Shown here piece by piece: positions 5,730 to 5,730 of a stretch of DNA of 5,730 bases. The stretch comes from Acidobacteriota bacterium (lineage in GTDB: Bacteria > Acidobacteriota > Terriglobia > Terriglobales > Acidobacteriaceae), in contig JAJZNH010000492.1 in assembly GCA_021811745.1 (NCBI GenBank), positions 1-5,730 on the forward strand. The letters run 5' to 3'. A program made the translations under genes and the position numbers. The notes below the pieces were generated by a model. The model ran no database searches, was not told where the DNA came from, and worked only from the letters and a program-made list of their open reading frames with translations. Position 1 is the stretch's first letter, and every line of letters begins with the position of its first letter.

Positions 5730-5730
5730 G

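Overview
The window is G+C-rich chromosomal DNA from a bacterium. Four protein genes can be supported, all on the minus strand. I see no tRNA, rRNA, CRISPR array, insertion sequence or phage gene. The host cannot be fixed from sequence alone. An ACS-type transporter beside a stand-alone FCD-type GntR regulator, with long gene-poor gaps, would suit a large-genome soil or sediment bacterium such as an Acidobacteriota member, but that is only a guess.

In the direction of transcription (high to low coordinates) the layout is as follows. (1) 4454-5730 is about 1.3 kb with no convincing intact gene; part of it (about 5096-5694) carries short protein-like stretches in changing minus-strand frames, possibly a decayed gene. 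(2) 3569-4453 encodes a 294-residue protein with an N-terminal two-cluster [4Fe-4S] ferredoxin domain and a long C-terminal domain I cannot name. (3) 2892-3572 encodes a 226-residue Cys/His-rich protein of unknown function that starts inside the stop codon of the ferredoxin gene (ATGA overlap) and has its own strong ribosome binding site. (4) 1959-2678 encodes a GntR-family, FCD-type repressor. (5) 390-1691 encodes a 12-helix major facilitator superfamily transporter of the anion:cation symporter type, with a GTG start. (6) 1-389 holds the likely tail of a plus-strand gene (stop at 53-55) and several inverted repeats between the two convergent genes.

The ferredoxin and Cys/His-rich genes form a tight two-gene unit and probably work together in an iron-sulfur or redox function that I cannot name. 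The regulator and transporter each have their own upstream gap. By family precedent the FCD regulator probably senses a small carboxylic or sugar acid and controls the transporter, and perhaps the ferredoxin pair. The unit most worth a second look is the ferredoxin-fusion/Cys-His pair. Secondary points are a cluster of tetraloop-type hairpins between regulator and transporter, a TATAAT box that overlaps a candidate start codon of the regulator, and the decayed-looking region upstream.
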